Of a stretch of DNA of 64,000 nucleotides, positions 61,705-64,000 are shown piece by piece. The DNA is taken from positions 6,817,501-6,881,500 of the forward strand of contig NZ_CP011340.1 in assembly GCF_001278075.1 (NCBI RefSeq), given 5' to 3'. Position 1 is the first letter of the stretch; each line of letters starts with the position of its first letter. This stretch comes from Streptomyces pristinaespiralis. GTDB taxonomy: Bacteria; Actinomycetota; Actinomycetes; Streptomycetales; Streptomycetaceae. Made by a program: the position numbers and the translations under genes. The notes beneath the pieces were generated by a model. It was given only the letters and a program-made list of their open reading frames with translations, was not told the origin of the DNA and made no database searches.

Positions 61705-62699
61705 ACGGAGAGCTCCTTGCGGTGGTTGTCGGAGGGCCTGTTCACAGGTGCCGGCGGCGGGGAAGACCCGCGAAGTGCCGCCCGGCCGCCGGCAGCCGCG
61801 GCGAGCACGATCACGGCGGCGGCGCCGAGTGTCGCCCCGTCCGGGTCGGTGAGGGCCTGGCCGCGCAGCGCCTGCCAGGTCACCAGCGCGAACAGTGCGG
61901 TGTACGCCCCCGAGGCGACGAGGACCAGCCGCAGCCGGACCCGCTCGTCCCGGAGCCGGGCGAAGCGGGGGGCCAGCAGCACCAGAGCGAGCAGGACGAA
62001 CGGGAGAACCTGCAGAGCGTGCAGTCCCACGAAGTGCGGCACCCGCAGGTCCCCGCCGGCCGTCTCCCAGCCCGTCAGCGCCATCGTGGAACCGCTGCCG
62101 TCCGTCACGCCGACGCCGTGTGCCCCCACCACCCGCGGGTCACCGGTCAGTGCCTCCGCGCGCTGCTCGGGCGTCGGCCGCGCCATCCGGAATCCGAGAG
62201 CCGCGCCGGCCAGGGAGAGCACCGAGCCGAACCGCAGGGCGAGGGCCAGGCCCCGGTCGGTCTGCCGGGTGCGGAACAGCAGCACCGCGATGACCAGCGC
62301 ACCGGCCCACAGGACCACGACGGTCACCGCCATGGTGTCGAACAGGGCCTTGTCGAAGGGCGTCTCGTGGTTGAAGTGGCTGCGCCTGCCGCGAGCCGCC
62401 TGACCCGTGATCAGGACCATCTCGATCGCGCTCGCTACGGCGACGACGGTGCCGGCCCACCAGCCGGCGCGCCGGAAGCGGGGCAGTAAGGACAGCATCC
62501 AGGCGAGCGAGAGCGCGTAGGCGAGGAACGAGACGGAGAACTTGAAGGGCTTGAACCAGACCGGTGACCCGGCGACAAGACGGTCGTCCACCACCAGGCC
62601 CACCGCCGTGGCCACGGTCAGCAGTGCCATCGAGCCGGCGAACACCATGAGCGGCCGGTGCCAGGAGAGCCAGGGCGGTGAGGACGAGGAAGCGGACAT
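61701..62699 (-). CDS. Polytopic membrane protein, function unknown
   Basis: A 332-residue protein with about eight hydrophobic helices. Between helices are conserved-looking polar stretches: GSPVWFKPFKFSVSFLAY near the start, the His-bearing loop RRSHFNHETPFDKALFDTMA, and LRVPHFVGLHALQVLPFV. The histidines in membrane-proximal positions could bind a metal or haem, but this is speculative. It is translationally coupled to the ABA4-like gene and divergent from merR, whose palindromes overlap its promoter. Confidence 0.8.
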   Translation of the reverse strand: MSASSSSPPWLSWHRPLMVFAGSMALLTVATAVGLVVDDRLVAGSPVWFKPFKFSVSFLAYALSLAWMLSLLPRFRRAGWWAGTVVAVASAIEMVLITGQAARGRRSHFNHETPFDKALFDTMAVTVVVLWAGALVIAVLLFRTRQTDRGLALALRFGSVLSLAGAALGFRMARPTPEQRAEALTGDPRVVGAHGVGVTDGSGSTMALTGWETAGGDLRVPHFVGLHALQVLPFVLLALVLLAPRFARLRDERVRLRLVLVASGAYTALFALVTWQALRGQALTDPDGATLGAAAVIVLAAAAGGRAALRGSSPPPAPVNRPSDNHRKELSV

Positions 62700-62722
62700 G
62701 GATGTACCCCCGGGAAATTATG

Positions 62723-62766
62723 GATAGTGGCGCTTATCGCTATCAGGTAGTGGAACTATCTATGAT
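62723..62766. promoter_or_regulatory. Double palindrome and -10 box in the MerR divergent promoter
   Basis: Site 1 (62723-62744) has arms GATAGTG and CGCTATC. Site 2 (62746-62760), GGTAGTGGAACTATC, is a one-mismatch inverted repeat GATAGT/ACTATC. Both share GATAG. TATGAT at 62761-62766 fits a -10 box for the MerR gene, placing site 2 in the spacer where MerR proteins bind. The patch is AT-rich for this genome. Confidence 0.65.
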
Positions 62767-62805
62767 GGGGGCCGAGGATGGCAAGAGGCGAAGGGTGAAC
62801 ACGCG

Positions 62806-63435
62806 GTGCGCATCGGTGAGTTGAGCCGCAGGACCGGGGTGCCGGTACCGACGATCAAGTACTACGTACGGGAGGGGCTGTTGCCGACGGGGGAGTTGAC
62901 CAGCCCGAACCAGGCCAGCTACTCCGACGTGCACGAGCGCAGGCTGCGGCTGGTGCGCGCGCTGCTGGAGGTCGGCGGGCTCTCCGTCTCCTCGATCAGG
63001 GACGTGCTCCTCGCCGTCGACGACCCGGACCGGTCGCTCCACAAGGTGCTGGGCGCCGTCACGGACCGCCTCGTCCCGCGGTACGAGGCGGCCGGTGAAG
63101 CCCCGGCGGCCGCGCGGGAGAAGGTCGAAGAGCTGATCGCGCGCCGTGGATGGGCGGTGGACGGCGACCACCCGGCGGCACTGGCGCTGACGGAGGCCCT
63201 GGCGGCGCTGGAGAGGGTGGGGCACGGCGCGTTCGCCGAGGTCCTGGACGACTACGCCGCCGCGGCGGAAGCGGTCGCCGCCGCGGACGTGGCCCATGTG
63301 GGGCGGCGTCTGGGCAGGGACGACCTGGTGGAGAGCGTGGTCGTCGGCACGGTGGTCGGTGACGCGATGATGGCGGCGCTGCGGAGGCTGGCGCAGGTGG
63401 ACCGGTCCGCGCGGGCGTTCGACGGGCGGGAGTGA
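62806..63435 (+). CDS. MerR family transcriptional regulator
   Basis: A 209-residue regulator. The N-terminal MerR winged helix reads MRIGELSRRTGVPVPTIKYY then VREGLLPTGELTSPNQASYS; the dimerising coiled coil and a helical C-terminal effector region follow (about residues 75-209). There is no cysteine for metal sensing and no B12-binding motif, so it is neither a classical metal sensor nor LitR. It probably controls itself and the divergent ABA4-like membrane operon through the two GATAG palindromes. The start is a GTG at 62806. Confidence 0.9.
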   Translation: MRIGELSRRTGVPVPTIKYYVREGLLPTGELTSPNQASYSDVHERRLRLVRALLEVGGLSVSSIRDVLLAVDDPDRSLHKVLGAVTDRLVPRYEAAGEAPAAAREKVEELIARRGWAVDGDHPAALALTEALAALERVGHGAFAEVLDDYAAAAEAVAAADVAHVGRRLGRDDLVESVVVGTVVGDAMMAALRRLAQVDRSARAFDGRE

Positions 63436-63441
63436 CGGAAA

Positions 63442-63467
63442 GGGGCGCCCCGTACCGGCGGCGCCCC
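63442..63467. terminator. Hairpin between merR and the siderophore-interacting protein gene
   Basis: GGGGCGCC and GGCGCCCC form an 8-bp perfect stem with a 10-base loop between convergent genes. Confidence 0.55.
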
Positions 63468-63478
63468 CAGGGGTCAGG

Positions 63479-64000
63479 TCACGCTTCGCCGCGCTCCTGC
63501 TCCCGTTCCACCTGCTCGTTCCACTCGCGCTTCACCGCGCGCCACGCCTCGTCCGTCTGGCCGAGGCGCCAGTAACCCGAGATCGACAACTGCTCCTTCG
63601 GCACGCCCCGTTCGACCCTGAGCAGCCGGCGCAGTTCCTTCACGCACGCCGCCTCGCCGTGGACGAACGCGCAGACCTTGCCCTCGGGGAAGTCCAGCGC
63701 GGTCACCGCCTCGACGAGTGCCGCGCCGACCGGGCGGTCGCCGCGGTGGAGCCAGTTGATGCCGACGCCGTCGGGGGTGGCGGTCTTCTGTTCGTCCGCG
63801 GGGCCGTCGATCTCGACGAAGGCGTGGACGACGGCGCCGGCCGGCATCTGCTCCAGCGACGCCGCGATCGCCGGCAGCGCGCTCTCGTCGCCCGCCAGCA
63901 GGTGCCAGTCCGCGTCCGGGGCCGGGGCGTAACCGCCGCCCGGGCCGAGGAGGCGCATCGTGTCGCCGACCTCGGCGCGCGCTGCCCACGGCCCGGCCAG
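63479..64000 (-). CDS. Siderophore-interacting protein (flavoreductase), C-terminal part
   Basis: The last 173 residues of a ViuB/SIP-type NAD(P)H-flavin reductase that frees iron from ferric siderophores in the cytoplasm. Visible are the end of the FAD domain (AGPWAARAEVGDTMRLLGPG), the NAD-domain strand WHLLAGDESALPAIAASLEQ, VCAFVHGEAACVKELRRLL and the family's C-terminal mark SISGYWRLGQTDEAW. The 5' part lies beyond the right edge. An in-frame ATG at 63958 is internal, not the start. Confidence 0.92.
   Translation of the reverse strand: MAGPWAARAEVGDTMRLLGPGGGYAPAPDADWHLLAGDESALPAIAASLEQMPAGAVVHAFVEIDGPADEQKTATPDGVGINWLHRGDRPVGAALVEAVTALDFPEGKVCAFVHGEAACVKELRRLLRVERGVPKEQLSISGYWRLGQTDEAWRAVKREWNEQVEREQERGEA

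Noticed and set aside
1..64000. CRISPR arrays, insertion sequences, prophage or replication origin
   Set aside because: No regularly spaced direct repeats, transposase or integrase motifs, terminal inverted repeats or DnaA-box clusters were seen. The only repeat structures are the short ones listed.

Overview
The window is high-GC actinobacterial chromosome and almost certainly Streptomyces. The evidence is the third-position GC bias, chaplin genes, a complete Pup-proteasome locus, mycothiol ligase, the gyl glycerol operon with GylR, GTG/TTG starts and several apparently leaderless genes. From memory, the gene order matches the conserved core region of Streptomyces coelicolor around SCO1625-SCO1676 (chpH/chpC, mshC, parJ, gyl operon, metH, arc-dop-pup-prcBA, pafA, FKBPs, pafBC, tatAC, helicase). 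No transposon, CRISPR array, prophage or biosynthetic cluster was seen.

Layout. 1-1.1 kb: TetR regulator, SMR efflux gene and the start of a third gene on the minus strand, chained by one-base TGATG overlaps. 1.6-2 kb: remnant of an alpha-oxoamine synthase gene abutting tRNA-Leu(GAG) and its terminator. 2.1-5.8 kb: M20 peptidase, a short and a long chaplin, and two small conserved proteins. 6-11 kb: a RecD2-like protein whose helicase motifs are all degenerate, an aldo/keto reductase and an F420-type oxidoreductase. 11-18 kb: ferritin-like protein, GT-C membrane protein, CorA, then phosphatase / DUF3090 / SCO1664-family (kinase-like) / mshC. 18-24 kb: Tat-exported protein, parJ, and an L-fuconate catabolic module with a FadR-type regulator and matching operator-like sites. 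23.8-29 kb: glycerol operon glpF-glpK-glpD with gylR, carrying repeated GylR-type operators. 29-35.5 kb: metH, HAD phosphatase and a peptide-type solute-binding lipoprotein.

35.5-54.8 kb: orphan NarL-type response regulator with a RecB-like nuclease, site-2 protease, TrmI, ferredoxin, and the Pup-proteasome system (arc, dop, pup, prcB, prcA, a LacI/MFS pair, pafA). These are followed by two FKBP prolyl isomerases and the DNA-damage regulators pafB and pafC. 54.8-60 kb: two small proteins, tatA, tatC and a Mtr4/HelY-like helicase. 60-64 kb: SnoaL-like protein, ADP-ribosylglycohydrolase, an ABA4-like membrane pair divergent from a MerR regulator, and the end of a siderophore-interacting flavoreductase.

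How the genes work together. Arc, Dop, Pup, PrcBA and PafA form one tagging-and-degradation pathway, with PafBC linking the locus to DNA damage. GlpF, GlpK and GlpD take glycerol to dihydroxyacetone phosphate under GylR. The fuconate dehydratase and SDR are consecutive sugar-acid steps under the FadR-type regulator. MshC makes the cysteine-ligated mycothiol precursor. Strong perfect-stem terminators separate most units. At least six genes have a TANNNT -10 box 6-7 bases before the start codon, which implies leaderless mRNAs.
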